Part shown: one piece after another, positions 14,305-23,182 of the stretch | Numbering within the stretch: the stretch's first letter is position 1 | How the letters are laid out: every line of letters begins with the position of its first letter | Assembly (NCBI GenBank): GCA_019247695.1 | Contig: JAFBAP010000074.1 | Location: 1 to 36,773 of the forward strand | Reading direction: 5' to 3' | DNA from: Verrucomicrobiota bacterium | GTDB lineage: Bacteria; Verrucomicrobiota; Verrucomicrobiia; Chthoniobacterales; JAFAMB01 | DNA: 36,773 bases | Program-made: the position numbers and the translations under genes | The notes under the pieces: generated by a model | The model's input: only the letters and a program-made list of their open reading frames with translations | The model's database searches: none | What the model was told of the DNA's origin: nothing

Positions 14305-15683
14305 ATGCCAAATGACTTTCTGGCGAAACTAGGGCCGCTGCAGGTAGCAGCCGGCGTGGCCCACCTGGCCGCTTTGGTCTGGCTACAACGTGGCCTGAGC
14401 TGGCTGATCAGGTCATGCGGGGTGGACCGGCTCTCGCTGATCACTAACCAGGGCGTGCAACGTGCAATCCTGCGGGCGGCGCTTACGCGACTGCAATTCT
14501 GGGTGTGGCTCTGCGGCCTGTACACCCTGTTTGCATGGTACCTCGAGCCGGTGCTGCTTCCTTACCTGCAGGGCAGTTGGTTCGTGACCGCCCGAGCGAC
14601 GGACGTCCTCAGCGCTTTTACCGCCCTGGCCCTGAGCTCATTCTTGGGCCGTGCCCTTTACTTTACGTCAGCAGCCGCCAGCTGCGCAGTTTGGCGTCCA
14701 GCGACGCGTCGCACTGGGAGAACGTTGCGGCGGTGTTTTGCGCCGACGTTTTGCAGGTGGGACTCCCGTTCCTGATTGCTTTTCTGGTACTGCCGCGCCT
14801 TGGGCTACCCGTGACCATGCTCAAGAACTACCGGGAAGTCACCAACGTCCTCATCGTGCTTGCAACCGGCTACGTCGTGTGCCGGCAGGTGAACCTGGCT
14901 GCCGACAAAATCATCCTGGCCCACCGCGTCCGGGGCGGGGTCGACATCCGTTCACGGGCCTTGTACACGGAAGTGTCAGCATTACGGAAAGGTATCCTGG
15001 GCGTGCTGGCGTTCCTTACCGTGACGACCGCGATGCTCTTCTCGGCTCCCTTGCGCCAGATGGGCACCAGTCTCCTGGCCTCCACGGGCCTCTTCAGCGT
15101 GGTTGTCGGCGTGGCGGCCCAACGTTCACTCGGGCAGCTTCTGGCAGGGTTCCAACTCGCCCTCACCCAACCCATCCTTCTGGATGACGTGGTGGTGATA
15201 AACGGCGAATTCGGCCGGATCGAAGAAATCACCCTCGCTTACGTCGTGATGAATCTGTGGGATCAACGGCGGATGGTCGTGCCCATCAGCTATTTTTTGG
15301 AAAAGCCGTTTGAGAACTGGACCCGCCGTTCGGCGGAATTGCTCAGCACCGTATTTCTGTACTTCGATTACCACCTGCCGTTAGAAGAGTTGCGGGCGGA
15401 ATGTTCCCGCGTTCTGGCTGCACACCCGCTCTGGGACAAACGGGTCGATAAACTGCAGCTGACCGATGCCCGGGAAGGCTCCATCCAACTGCGAGCCCTG
15501 GTCAGCGCGGCCGACCCCAACGCGCTCTGGACGCTGCGCTGCGATGTTCGGGAGGCGCTGGTGCGTTTTGTTCAGGAACGATACCCTACGTGCCTCGTGC
15601 GGACGCGGGTGACGTTGGATGGGCCGTCGAACCCTGCCAGCGCTCGACTTGCCGTGGCCGGAGAGGCAGGAGATAAAAGCTGA
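14305..15683 (+). pseudogene. MscS-family mechanosensitive channel, frameshifted
   Basis: An inner-membrane channel of the MscS family split over two frames. Frame 1 (ATG 14305 to about 14660) encodes three hydrophobic segments (VAAGVAHLAALVWLQ, FWVWLCGLYTLFAW, LSAFTALALSSFLGRAL). Frame 2 (to 15683) encodes further segments and the pore-lining and beta domains: LLASTGLFSVVVGVAAQRSL, LAGFQLALTQPILLDDVVVI, NGEFGRIEEITLAYVVM and MVVPISYFLEKPFENWTR, which are family hallmarks. The break lies at a tandem 5-bp duplication, CTTTA-CTTTA (14656-14665). Removing one copy restores RALYVSSRQLRSLASSD in one frame, giving about 457 residues. The rest of the gene is undamaged, so the lesion may be recent, reversible by slippage, or an assembly artefact. 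The stop overlaps the start of the next gene. Confidence 0.85.
14656..14665 (+). repeat. Tandem CTTTA duplication breaking the MscS frame
   Basis: Two adjacent CTTTA units sit exactly where the reading frame changes. Deleting one unit gives GCC CTT TAC GTC AGC and a continuous protein. Confidence 0.8.
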
Positions 15684-16093
15684 TGCGGGAACCGCTTTAT
15701 ACCACAGCCGGAACCAAGGGGCGCAATGCTGCGCGGCTGCCGCGTCGAACGGCGTTGAACGCAGCCGGCGTGGTTGTATTGCTGCTTGGCCTGATTTGCG
15801 CCACCCTCGTTTGCTGGGGGGGACGGAACCCTTCCGCGCCGCAGGCAAATGATTCGCAGGCTTACAACTCGGAGAGCGGCTGGACCGATGACACCCTTTC
15901 CCCCGAGGACACCAAGGGATCTTCTCAGGCTCTGGAGCTGAACTTGGGGAAATTGGGAGCGTTGGTCGTAAACGGATGGCGCCAACTCGAGGAGTTACCC
16001 CCTTCCGAGTTACTGGCCGCCACGATCGTCACGGCTTCGCTGCTCATTGCGTCGACCTGTTTTCTTGCTGCCTACCGGTTGCGTGACCCGTGA
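15683..16093 (+). CDS. Small two-TM hypothetical protein coupled to MscS
   Basis: 136 residues; family not recognised. The ATG (15683-15685) shares one base with the TGA of the MscS gene (TGATG), and AGGAG lies about 10 bp upstream, so translational coupling is likely. There are two hydrophobic segments: LNAAGVVVLLLGLICATLVC (about 25-45) and LLAATIVTASLLIASTCFLA (about 110-129). They are separated by a 60-residue acidic, Ser/Asn-rich stretch (NDSQAYNSESGWTDDTLS) that would be periplasmic if the N-terminus is inside, as RLPRR before the first segment suggests. It may be an accessory subunit or regulator of the channel, but that is inferred only from the overlap. Composition argues for a real gene. 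Confidence 0.6.
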   Translation: MREPLYTTAGTKGRNAARLPRRTALNAAGVVVLLLGLICATLVCWGGRNPSAPQANDSQAYNSESGWTDDTLSPEDTKGSSQALELNLGKLGALVVNGWRQLEELPPSELLAATIVTASLLIASTCFLAAYRLRDP

Positions 16094-16220
16094 GCGCCAG
16101 ATCGGGAGAACGGCGGGGTTCCGGGCTGCAGATCGTGGTCTCGCCAGGACATTCACGCACCAGCCCTCCAGCCGTCTGGCTGACGGCCCGTCAGAACGCC
16201 CGGCCGGAAAAGTGGACGAT

Positions 16221-16532
16221 TCATTCCCTGTCGCGTTTGCGTGGCTTTTCCCTGCGTGCCTGCCCCACCAGGGCGTGCAGTTCTGGGGGTGCTACCCGAA
16301 AGGCCCCGGACCGTACGTCCGGAACCGGTTTCCCAAAGCATCGAGGCGGACCCGCACAGGCAAGGCGTGCATGTCTGGCATAAAGAAATCCGCCCCTGAG
16401 CAAATCCATGAGCCCCAGGAGATAAAGGAACATCAGCATCGCAGCAAGAATCATCACCACGACCGCAGCAAACAGGGCCAGGTAAACGGCGGCCCAGCCC
16501 AGATTGGCCGCCAGCGCCTGAGGTTCGTTCAC
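16221..16532 (-). CDS. Possible small membrane protein
   Basis: A 103-codon frame starting at GTG 16530-16532. It has one long N-terminal hydrophobic segment (AAVYLALFAAVVVMILAAML, about 14-33, continuing into MFLYLLGLMDLL) followed by a basic, cysteine-containing tail (ARHARLACAGPPRCFG). Such a helix rarely arises by chance in this GC-rich DNA, which is the reason to list it. Against it: a poor start context (AAGG directly against the GTG) and a C-terminal half that looks like random GC-rich translation. It would be convergent with the two-TM gene. Function unknown. Confidence 0.3.
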   Translation of the reverse strand: MNEPQALAANLGWAAVYLALFAAVVVMILAAMLMFLYLLGLMDLLRGGFLYARHARLACAGPPRCFGKPVPDVRSGAFRVAPPELHALVGQARREKPRKRDRE

Positions 16533-16905
16533 CCTTAAGAGGACGAGGCGGTCTTCGCCGGGTTACAATGGGTCCGTGACGGTTCCGGTATAAACGCTCG
16601 CAAGGCTGGCCCTTCGCTGTCGTGACACTCCAATGGCTTTGCTGTATTTGCCGGACTCGCAGCATCGGCCCGGTGAGCGCACACCCTGAAACGAGCCCGT
16701 AGAGGGTGGCATTGCGAACTGTGCTGTAGCGCCAGAGGTTCGCAATGCTGAAAGAAATGTGGAACACGAATGAGCGGAACGAGCACGGTCCGGAGCCGGT
16801 AGCGGCTGGCCGGCGCGTTAATTGCGGCAGGCGTTTGCCGGCGGATTGCCCGTCGACGCAAATGCGCCCGTGTCCACGCCCGGATCGGTGAAACAGTAAT
16901 CGCCT
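16533..16905. other. Intergenic stretch before the MFS gene
   Basis: About 370 bp with no supported gene. It must hold the MFS promoter, but I see no clear -35/-10 pair. No repeat copy found. Confidence 0.4.
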
Positions 16906-18141
16906 ATGGACGTGACGACTCCGGACACGGACATCACAGCAGGAACCCCTGCCTTTCGTCGCGTCACTCTGGCGCTGACCGCGGCAGGATTCTCCACCTT
17001 CGCCGTGCTCTATTGCGTGCAGCCGCTGCTGCCGATTTTCAGCGCCGATTTCCGCGTCAGCCCGGCGGCGAGCAGCCTGGGTCTGTCCCTATGCACGGGC
17101 TTGCTCGCCATCGGTCTGCTCATGGCCGGTCCGCTCTCGGAAGTGGCGGGACGCAAACCGGTGATGGCGGGCTCCCTGTTCGCCTCGGCGCTCCTGACCC
17201 TCCTGGCCTCGGTGGCGCCAAACTGGCCTACGCTGCTCATCTTGCGAGCCTTAGCGGGCCTGACGCTTAGCGGGGTGCCGGCCGTGGCCATGGCCTACCT
17301 GAGTGAAGAGATGCACGCCAAAACCCTGGGGCTTGCCATGGGCCTCTACATTAGCGGCAACGCCCTCGGCGGCATGACGGGACGCCTGGTTACGGGTGCA
17401 GTGACCGATTTCGTTTCCTGGCGAGCGGCAATCGCCACCATTGGCGCGTTGGCCCTGCTCGCAGCCGTCGCGTTCTGGCGCAGCCTGCCTCCCTCGACTA
17501 ACTTTACCCCGCACGCACTGCGCTGGCGCGAGATCCCGACGTCTTTCCTGTACCATTTCCGCGATCCGGGTTTGCCGTGGCTGTTCGCTGAAGCCTTTCT
17601 GGTCATGGGCGGTTTCGTCACGCTCTACAACTATATCAGCTTCCGGCTTCTCGCGCCGCCTTACAAGCTAAGCCAGACTGCCGTCGGCGCCATCTTCATC
17701 GTCTACCTGGTAGGGAGCGCCAGTTCAACCTGGGTTGGCCATTTGGCCGGACGCTTCGGCCGGCGGAAAGTGCTCTGGCTGACCGTCGTCGCCGCGATTG
17801 CTGGGGTAGCGTTGACCGTCTCGGATCAGCTCGTGGCCATCCTCGCCGGCATCGTCGTGGTCACCGCGGGCTTCTTTGGGGCGCATTCGGTGGCCAGCAG
17901 CTGGGTCGGACGGCGAGCGTCGCGGCACCGGGGGCAGGCCGCTTCATTGTACCTGCTTTTTTACTATTTTGGCTCGAGCGTACTCGGGACGGCCGGCGGA
18001 TGGTTCTGGGCGCGGCACGGGTGGGCCGGTCTCGCCGGCTTCGTGATGGGCTTGTTTGGGATTGCGTTGGTGATCGCGATTCGCCTGGCGGGCGTGCCGC
18101 GACTTCAACCGGAGGCGACCAGCCCGCCGTTACCCCAGTAG
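16906..18141 (+). CDS. MFS transporter, YnfM-like
   Basis: A 12-helix inner-membrane transporter of 411 residues, probably a drug or sugar efflux proton antiporter. The segment TFAVLYCVQPLLPIFSADF followed by VSPAASSLGLSL is characteristic of the YnfM group. The loop between helices 2 and 3 carries GPLSEVAGRKPVM (the MFS GxxxDRxGRR motif with Asp replaced by Glu-Val), and a second loop has GHLAGRFGRRKVLW. The helix-4 motif LRALAGLTLSGVPAVAMAYL is also typical. ATG 16906 gives a 17-residue hydrophilic N-terminus. It stands alone, 100 bp upstream of the pyrophosphatase on the same strand. Substrate unknown: E. coli YnfM was assigned as a putative arabinose efflux protein by similarity only. Confidence 0.88.
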   Translation: MDVTTPDTDITAGTPAFRRVTLALTAAGFSTFAVLYCVQPLLPIFSADFRVSPAASSLGLSLCTGLLAIGLLMAGPLSEVAGRKPVMAGSLFASALLTLLASVAPNWPTLLILRALAGLTLSGVPAVAMAYLSEEMHAKTLGLAMGLYISGNALGGMTGRLVTGAVTDFVSWRAAIATIGALALLAAVAFWRSLPPSTNFTPHALRWREIPTSFLYHFRDPGLPWLFAEAFLVMGGFVTLYNYISFRLLAPPYKLSQTAVGAIFIVYLVGSASSTWVGHLAGRFGRRKVLWLTVVAAIAGVALTVSDQLVAILAGIVVVTAGFFGAHSVASSWVGRRASRHRGQAASLYLLFYYFGSSVLGTAGGWFWARHGWAGLAGFVMGLFGIALVIAIRLAGVPRLQPEATSPPLPQ

Positions 18142-18245
18142 ATGGGCTGAAGGTACCCGCTTAAACCCGTTGCCGCCGGCGGCGCTCCCACGACCGGTGC
18201 AAGCAACCCGCGATCGATCGAAACGTTCAATACGATCATTGGACA

Positions 18246-18812
18246 ATGAAAACTGTCGACTCAGGCTTCCTGGCCGGCCTGCCCAGCTATTCCGAGGACG
18301 GCTCGGTTCATGCAGTGGTGGAAGCCCCCAAGGGTTGCCTCCTCAAACTCAAATACGATTCAAAGCTGGGGACCTTCACGGTTTCTCGCGCCCTCCCTCT
18401 GGGCCTGTCGTACCCGTTTGACTGGGGCTTTATTCCCAGCACCAAAGGCCCCGATGGCGACCCCGTGGATGCATTGATTCTGCATGCGGGATCCACTTAC
18501 CCGGGAGTCGTCCTGGCGTGCCGGCTGATAGGCGTGGTGGAAATGGATGAGGACAACGAACAAGGCCGGCGTGAACGGAACGACCGGCTTATCGTGAAAC
18601 CCCGCTGGCCGGATCACCTCGGCGAATTCAAGGAGGCGTCAGAATTGCCGGCGCGCTTGCGGGAGGAAGTTGAGCAGTTCTTTTTGAGCACCACATTCTT
18701 TTCAGCCAAAAACGCGAAAGTCCTAGGCTGGAGAGGCCCGAAAGAAGCCTCGGCCATGGTGGAGACGGGTCACCGGACTTACCTCCAATCGGGACGGAAA
18801 ACGGAATCCTGA
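18246..18812 (+). CDS. ppa: Inorganic pyrophosphatase, family I
   Basis: The enzyme hydrolyses pyrophosphate to two phosphates in the cytoplasm with Mg2+, pulling biosynthetic reactions forward. At 188 residues it is near the bacterial family I length. The signature lies at 69-80: PDGDPVDALIL, with metal-binding Asp70, Asp72 and Asp75. Earlier active-site segments are VVEAPKGCLLKLKYD and LSYPFDWGFIPST (the E. coli equivalent contains YPxxYGFIP). The later segment DEDNEQGRRERNDRLIVKP aligns with the conserved DeaGeDaKl stretch, with Asp retained and Lys replaced by Arg. The N-terminus (FLAGLPSYSEDGSVHAVVE) fits a divergent subgroup seen in heterotrophs that also carry another pyrophosphatase. 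ATG 18246 has no good Shine-Dalgarno. No operon partner is evident. Confidence 0.93.
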   Translation: MKTVDSGFLAGLPSYSEDGSVHAVVEAPKGCLLKLKYDSKLGTFTVSRALPLGLSYPFDWGFIPSTKGPDGDPVDALILHAGSTYPGVVLACRLIGVVEMDEDNEQGRRERNDRLIVKPRWPDHLGEFKEASELPARLREEVEQFFLSTTFFSAKNAKVLGWRGPKEASAMVETGHRTYLQSGRKTES

Positions 18813-18925
18813 GACGCTCGCAGGCCAGAGAAGCACGGGCCGCCCTATGATCAATGTCCGGGTGCTCGCGGCCATCCCGAACCGACGACTTTGCTATCCC
18901 CAAAAGGGCGCGCTAGCCTTTGACC

Positions 18926-19198
18926 ATGAATCAAGACGAAGTCAGCCGCGAGGAGCGACGACCTTTGGAGCAGGCCGTCGAGCAACAGGCCGAAGCATTG
19001 GAGCGGGTCGGCGAGACGCTCCGGCAGCCAGGGCCGCGGGAAGAGGAACTGCGACAGGCCGTTGAAGCGGTCGGACGCCAGGCCGAGGCGGTCGAACGGG
19101 AATTGGGACGCCAGACCACCGGCACCGTGCCCAAAGCCGACAGCGGGGCGGAGCCGCCGGAAACGGCGCCACACGAACCGATCGGGGGCCTGGGCTAA
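18926..19198 (+). CDS. Possible small coiled-coil protein
   Basis: 90 residues from ATG 18926 (MNQDEVSREERR). Residues about 8-65 form a heptad-like, Glu/Gln/Arg/Ala-rich helix (LEQAVEQQAEALERVGETL, then ELRQAVEAVGRQAEAVEREL) that should make a coiled coil. The tail (GAEPPETAPHEPIGGLG) is flexible. No family recognised. The helical regularity favours a real gene, but a long opposite-strand frame and the absence of a clear ribosome-binding site keep confidence low. It follows the pyrophosphatase by about 110 bp on the same strand. Confidence 0.4.
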   Translation: MNQDEVSREERRPLEQAVEQQAEALERVGETLRQPGPREEELRQAVEAVGRQAEAVERELGRQTTGTVPKADSGAEPPETAPHEPIGGLG

Positions 19199-19546
19199 GC
19201 AGTCGCGCAGCGGGGAAGGTATGGCCTGCCACGCTGGACCGTTCTCGAATTTTCCTTGCTTTGAAGGGAGCAGGCGGGGCGTTTAAAGGCCCCCGCTTGC
19301 CGGAGCAATACCTTCGCCGCAGCCCGCGCGTCGAAGACCGCCGGAATTTGCTGCCCAGGCTGCTCCAGAGAGTCGTCGCGGCGGAAGCGTTAACGCGGGA
19401 CTTCTTTGCTTTAAAAATGGCGCTTAAAAGCGTGCGTACCGGGCGGTGTACTTTTACGGGTGAAATGAGGTGGCGGCGCCGGGAGTAATCATATTGATTG
19501 AACATAATTTTCATATTTCCATATAAAGAATCAATGAACGGACACT
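19199..19546. other. Intergenic region with AT-rich promoter patch
   Basis: The first 280 bp hold nothing I can name. The last 60 bp are strikingly AT-rich against the GC-rich background and contain the promoter listed separately. Confidence 0.5.
19498..19527 (+). promoter_or_regulatory. Promoter of the hybrid histidine kinase gene
   Basis: TTGAAC (19498-19503) and TATAAA (19522-19527) form -35 and -10 hexamers 18 bp apart; ATATAA one base earlier gives 17 bp. Transcription would begin near 19534, leaving only about 13 nt before the GTG start. It is the best sigma-70-type promoter in the window. Confidence 0.55.
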
Positions 19547-21865
19547 GTGAAGAAACGCCCACAACCCGCCACCACTAACCCTGCACCAGCCGGTGGATGC
19601 GAGGTTTGGGGGGAAGAAATCATCAACGCCGCGGTGGACGCAATCATCACGGTGGATCGGGACCGGCGCATCGTACTGTTCAACCCGGCAGCCGAAGCCA
19701 TGTTCGGCTATCCGGGAGCCGAAATGCTCGGCCAACCGCTGAACCGGTTGTTGCCGGAAGGTTTCGGGCCCGCGACTGCTCAATCCCCTGCTCGTCTTGG
19801 CCGGACAAACAAGGCTGAGCCTACGGCGAGCGCGCTGGCCCGGCTGAGCGGCCGGCGCGTGAGCGGTCAGGAATTTCCGATCGAAGCTTCCCTTTCCAAC
19901 ACTACCATCAATGCGCAGCCCTACCTAACGCTCATTCTCCGCGACATCACCGAACGCCAACGGACTGAGGAGGCCAACGCGCGGCTGGCCGCGATCGTGG
20001 AATCGTGTCAAGAGGCTATCATCGGCAAAGACCTGGCGGGCACCATTACCAGCTGGAACTCAGGGGCCCAGCGCTTGTTTGGCTACGACCCGGAGGAGAT
20101 GATCGGCAAGCGGTTGTCGGTGCTCTTGCCGCTCGAGCAACTGGAAGACGAGCACCAGATTCTGGCCCGGCTGAAGCGGGGCGAACAGGTCGAGCCTTAC
20201 GAATCGGTGCCTCTGCACAAAGACGGGCACCTGGTAGACGTCTCGTTTACCGTCTCACCGATTCGAGACGGGAGCGGGTGCCTCATCGGCAGCTCCGAGC
20301 TTACCCGGGACGTCGCTGAGCGCAAAGCGGCTCGGGCTCGCCTGCACGAAAGCGAGGAACGCTTTCGCCAACTGGCCGAAAACGTCCGCGCAGCCTTCTG
20401 GATAAGTGACCCGGCCAGAACCCGGATCCTGTACGTCAGCCCGGCGTATGAAGCCATCTGGGGCCGCTCCTGCCGGAGCTTGTATGAGGCCCCGCAAAGC
20501 TGGCTTGAGGCCATTCACCCCGATGACCGCGACCGGGTGGTGTGCGCCGCGCTGACCCGCCAAGCCGGCGACGCCTACGACGAAGAATACCGCGTCGTGC
20601 GGGCCGACTATTCCGTGCGCTGGGTCCACGACCGGGGTTTCCCAGTGCGCGACGCCGCCGGCCGGATCATCCGGATCGTGCGCGTTGCCGAGGACCTCAC
20701 CGAACAGCGCCAGCTGGAACTCCAACTGCGCCAGGCGCAGAAAATGGAAGCCATCGGCCGGCTGGCCGGCGGCGTGGCCCACGACTTCAACAACATCGTC
20801 GCCATCATCTCAGGCTACAGCGAACTGCTGGCGATGGGGTTGGCTGCTGAGGACCCGCGCCGCGACGCCGTCCACGAGATCGCCCGGGCGGGCGAACGGG
20901 CCGCCGCCCTCACGCGCCAACTGTTAGCCTTCAGCCGCCAGCAAGTGCTCGAGCCGCGGGTGTTGGACCTCAACGTGGTGGTCAGCGAGGCGGCGAAGAT
21001 GCTGCGGCGGCTCATCGGCGAAGACGTGCGCCTGACGACCAACCTGGCGCCGCGTTTGCGCCGGGTGCGCGCCGACCTGGGCCAACTGGACCAGGTGATC
21101 CTGAACCTGGCGGTCAACGCCCGCGACGCCATGCCCCGAGGCGGTCATCTCTTCATCGAGACCCGCGAGGTGGAACTGGAGAGCAGTTACGCCCAAGCCC
21201 ACCGGGAGGTGCGGCCCGGCCGTTACGTCATGCTGGCAGTCGGCGACACCGGCTGCGGCATGACGCCGGAGGTGCAGGCCCGCGCCTTTGAGCCTTTTTT
21301 CACCACCAAAGCTGAGGGCGAGGGCACGGGGCTGGGCCTGTCGGTGGTGCAGGGCATCGTCCACCAGAGCGGAGGCCACATCACGGTGGAGAGCCTGCCG
21401 GGCGTGGGCACCACCTTCACAATCTACCTGCCGGTGCTTGCGGAAGGCACGGAGCAACCGCCCGCGGGTGCGCTCGCCGAACCGCCCCAAGGTCGCGGCC
21501 AGGTGGTCCTCCTGGTGGAAGACGAAGAACCCGTGCGAGCCATCACCCTCCTTTTGTTGGAGACCCTCGGTTACCGGGTGGTGGAAGCTGCAAACGGTGA
21601 AGACGCCTTGCGGCGAGTGACGGAGAGCCGGGAAACGATCGACCTGTTGCTGACCGATGTGGTCATGCCGGGCCTCAGCGGACGCGAACTGGCCGAGGCC
21701 GTCCGGTGCCGTTACCCGGGCCTGAAGGTACTTTTCCAGACTGGCTACACGGGTGACGCGGTGGCGCGCCACGGCATTTTGCAACCTGAAGTAGCGCTCC
21801 TGCAGAAGCCCTTCACGCTTAACGCGCTGGCCAAAAAGGTGCAGGAAGCCCTGGAACGGCCTTAA
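19547..21865 (+). CDS. Hybrid sensor histidine kinase (PAS x3, receiver)
   Basis: A cytoplasmic two-component sensor of 772 residues without membrane segments. Domains in order: PAS 1 (about 20-125, IINAAVDAIITVDRDRRIV), PAS 2 (about 142-262, IVESCQEAIIGKDLAGTITS), PAS 3 (about 264-391, FRQLAENVRAAFWISDPA, ending in a PAC segment), HisKA with phospho-acceptor His412 (GGVAHDFNNI), HATPase (Asn524 in LNLAVNARDAM; VGDTGCGMTPE; TGLGLSVVQG), and a C-terminal receiver (acidic Asp659, phospho-acceptor Asp704 in LLLTDVVMPG, Lys754 in LLQKPF). The HDFNN-type H-box with a C-terminal receiver is common in kinases sensing redox or energy state through PAS cofactors. The start is GTG 19547: no in-frame ATG precedes PAS 1, and the promoter is close upstream. 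No DNA-binding response regulator is adjacent, so its output partner is elsewhere. Confidence 0.95.
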   Translation: MKKRPQPATTNPAPAGGCEVWGEEIINAAVDAIITVDRDRRIVLFNPAAEAMFGYPGAEMLGQPLNRLLPEGFGPATAQSPARLGRTNKAEPTASALARLSGRRVSGQEFPIEASLSNTTINAQPYLTLILRDITERQRTEEANARLAAIVESCQEAIIGKDLAGTITSWNSGAQRLFGYDPEEMIGKRLSVLLPLEQLEDEHQILARLKRGEQVEPYESVPLHKDGHLVDVSFTVSPIRDGSGCLIGSSELTRDVAERKAARARLHESEERFRQLAENVRAAFWISDPARTRILYVSPAYEAIWGRSCRSLYEAPQSWLEAIHPDDRDRVVCAALTRQAGDAYDEEYRVVRADYSVRWVHDRGFPVRDAAGRIIRIVRVAEDLTEQRQLELQLRQAQKMEAIGRLAGGVAHDFNNIVAIISGYSELLAMGLAAEDPRRDAVHEIARAGERAAALTRQLLAFSRQQVLEPRVLDLNVVVSEAAKMLRRLIGEDVRLTTNLAPRLRRVRADLGQLDQVILNLAVNARDAMPRGGHLFIETREVELESSYAQAHREVRPGRYVMLAVGDTGCGMTPEVQARAFEPFFTTKAEGEGTGLGLSVVQGIVHQSGGHITVESLPGVGTTFTIYLPVLAEGTEQPPAGALAEPPQGRGQVVLLVEDEEPVRAITLLLLETLGYRVVEAANGEDALRRVTESRETIDLLLTDVVMPGLSGRELAEAVRCRYPGLKVLFQTGYTGDAVARHGILQPEVALLQKPFTLNALAKKVQEALERP

Positions 21866-22151
21866 GATCGCGAAAACAGCCTTTCTCTTCCGCACGCAAG
21901 CGGCTGGGAAAAGTTTCCTCGAACAAACGGACTGGCGATCTTCTCACCATCCCAAGCGACGGCCGGTCTGATTTCACCCGGCTCACGGCGCCAGCCCGGG
22001 GGTGAGACGATCAGCCCTGGAACGCATTACCTTCACAGCGTTCGGTTCTGCCTCTGTGATCCTGATTTCATAAAGTCGACAAAGGTGCTCGCCTCACCAA
22101 CTCGCCGTTTTGGGTTTAAGCGCAGTCAGACCCGTCCGATGGGGAGTGAGG

Positions 22152-22697
22152 GTGGAGACGTTGATAAAGGGCGAGGCTTTGAAAATTGCCCGATTTTTGA
22201 TCGTAGGGGGCGGCTGCGCCCTCTTGGATTGCTCGATCGTTTGGGCGCTTGGGTTCTTTTTGCCGCCGCTGGCGGCGGTGAGCGCAGGCTACCTTGCGGG
22301 GGTTAGTTGCCACTTTGTCCTGAACAAGTTTTGGGTTTTCCGGTGCCGCCGGTCCGATTATGGCCGCCAGTTGGCGCAGTACGGCCTGAACGCCGTTTGT
22401 TGTTGGTTGCTCACGCTGACGGCAGTTCACTTCTGTCTGGGGACGCTTACGACCAACCTGCTGGTGGCAAAGCTGTTTGCGCTGCCGCCCGCCACCGCGC
22501 TGGGGTTTTGCATCTTGCACGGGCTGGTGTTCCGGAAGCGATCCCCGGCAAGCACCGCAACTGACGTGATGCCAGAGCCAATCCGCCTGAACCCCTCAGT
22601 GACCGTCCAATGGACCCGGGGTGATGCGCTCCTGGGGAGAACCTCGCGCGGGAACGGAGCGTACCGAGCGCGTGACCTCGCACCCCGTAAGGGCTGA
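22152..22697 (+). CDS. GtrA-like membrane protein
   Basis: A small integral membrane protein of the GtrA family (PF04138), four helices, associated with flipping or transfer of lipid-linked sugars for cell-surface polysaccharide. Helices: ARFLIVGGGCALLDCSIVWA, LAAVSAGYLAGVSCHFVLNK, LAQYGLNAVCCWLLTLTAVH and LLVAKLFALPPATALGFCIL. The family sequence FxLNKFWVFR appears as FVLNKFWVFRC. The start is set at GTG 22152 because GGGGAG lies 5-6 bp upstream; TTG 22161 is also possible. The C-terminal 45 residues after FRKRSP look unlike the family and may reflect a late stop. No glycosyltransferase neighbour, so the sugar is unknown. Confidence 0.8.
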   Translation: METLIKGEALKIARFLIVGGGCALLDCSIVWALGFFLPPLAAVSAGYLAGVSCHFVLNKFWVFRCRRSDYGRQLAQYGLNAVCCWLLTLTAVHFCLGTLTTNLLVAKLFALPPATALGFCILHGLVFRKRSPASTATDVMPEPIRLNPSVTVQWTRGDALLGRTSRGNGAYRARDLAPRKG

Positions 22698-23182
22698 GCG
22701 CCACGGGTTTCCGATCCCCCGCCCTCTTAGCGGATCAGGGAGGCGGCCGATCGTACGGAGAATACCTTATCCTGTTTCCCGGGACGGACGGGGTCATGGG
22801 CGACCGGGACGCTGTAAGCGTGAGTCCATCCGGCCCTCGGAACCAAGGCGGTGGTCCGCCGGATCGGACTTTTTACCTGAACTTACCGGCCCATTTTGTA
22901 GCCGGAAGCCGTCTTGCCTATCGTTTCGACCCGCGACTGAAATCTGGCTGACAGGATGCCTCCGAGGGGATAAACCCGTAACCGTGTCACGCGCGGAGGA
23001 ACAAACCGTGGGCAAATTCAGATCCGGGAACATCGTGGATGCCGGCGAACCGGGCCGTGTCCTTCAAGCGATGCGAGGAGGCATCCACGCCCGGACAGCC
23101 CCCAGTAATCCACTGCGGCTGCCGGGATGTTACCCCGGCGGGTCCCGCCCGGGTTACTGCCATCTAAACTAACGGAAGGTAC
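22698..23182. other. Intergenic stretch without a supported gene
   Basis: About 485 bp between the GtrA-like and MFS genes. Open frames cross it, but with arginine-, proline- and serine-rich composition. No repeat copy or RNA gene recognised. Confidence 0.45.

Noticed and set aside
20924-21895. A 323-codon open frame on the minus strand inside the histidine kinase gene
   Set aside because: The plus-strand frame has complete PAS, HisKA, HATPase and receiver motifs; the minus frame is His/Gln/Arg-rich and reflects codon bias in GC-rich DNA.
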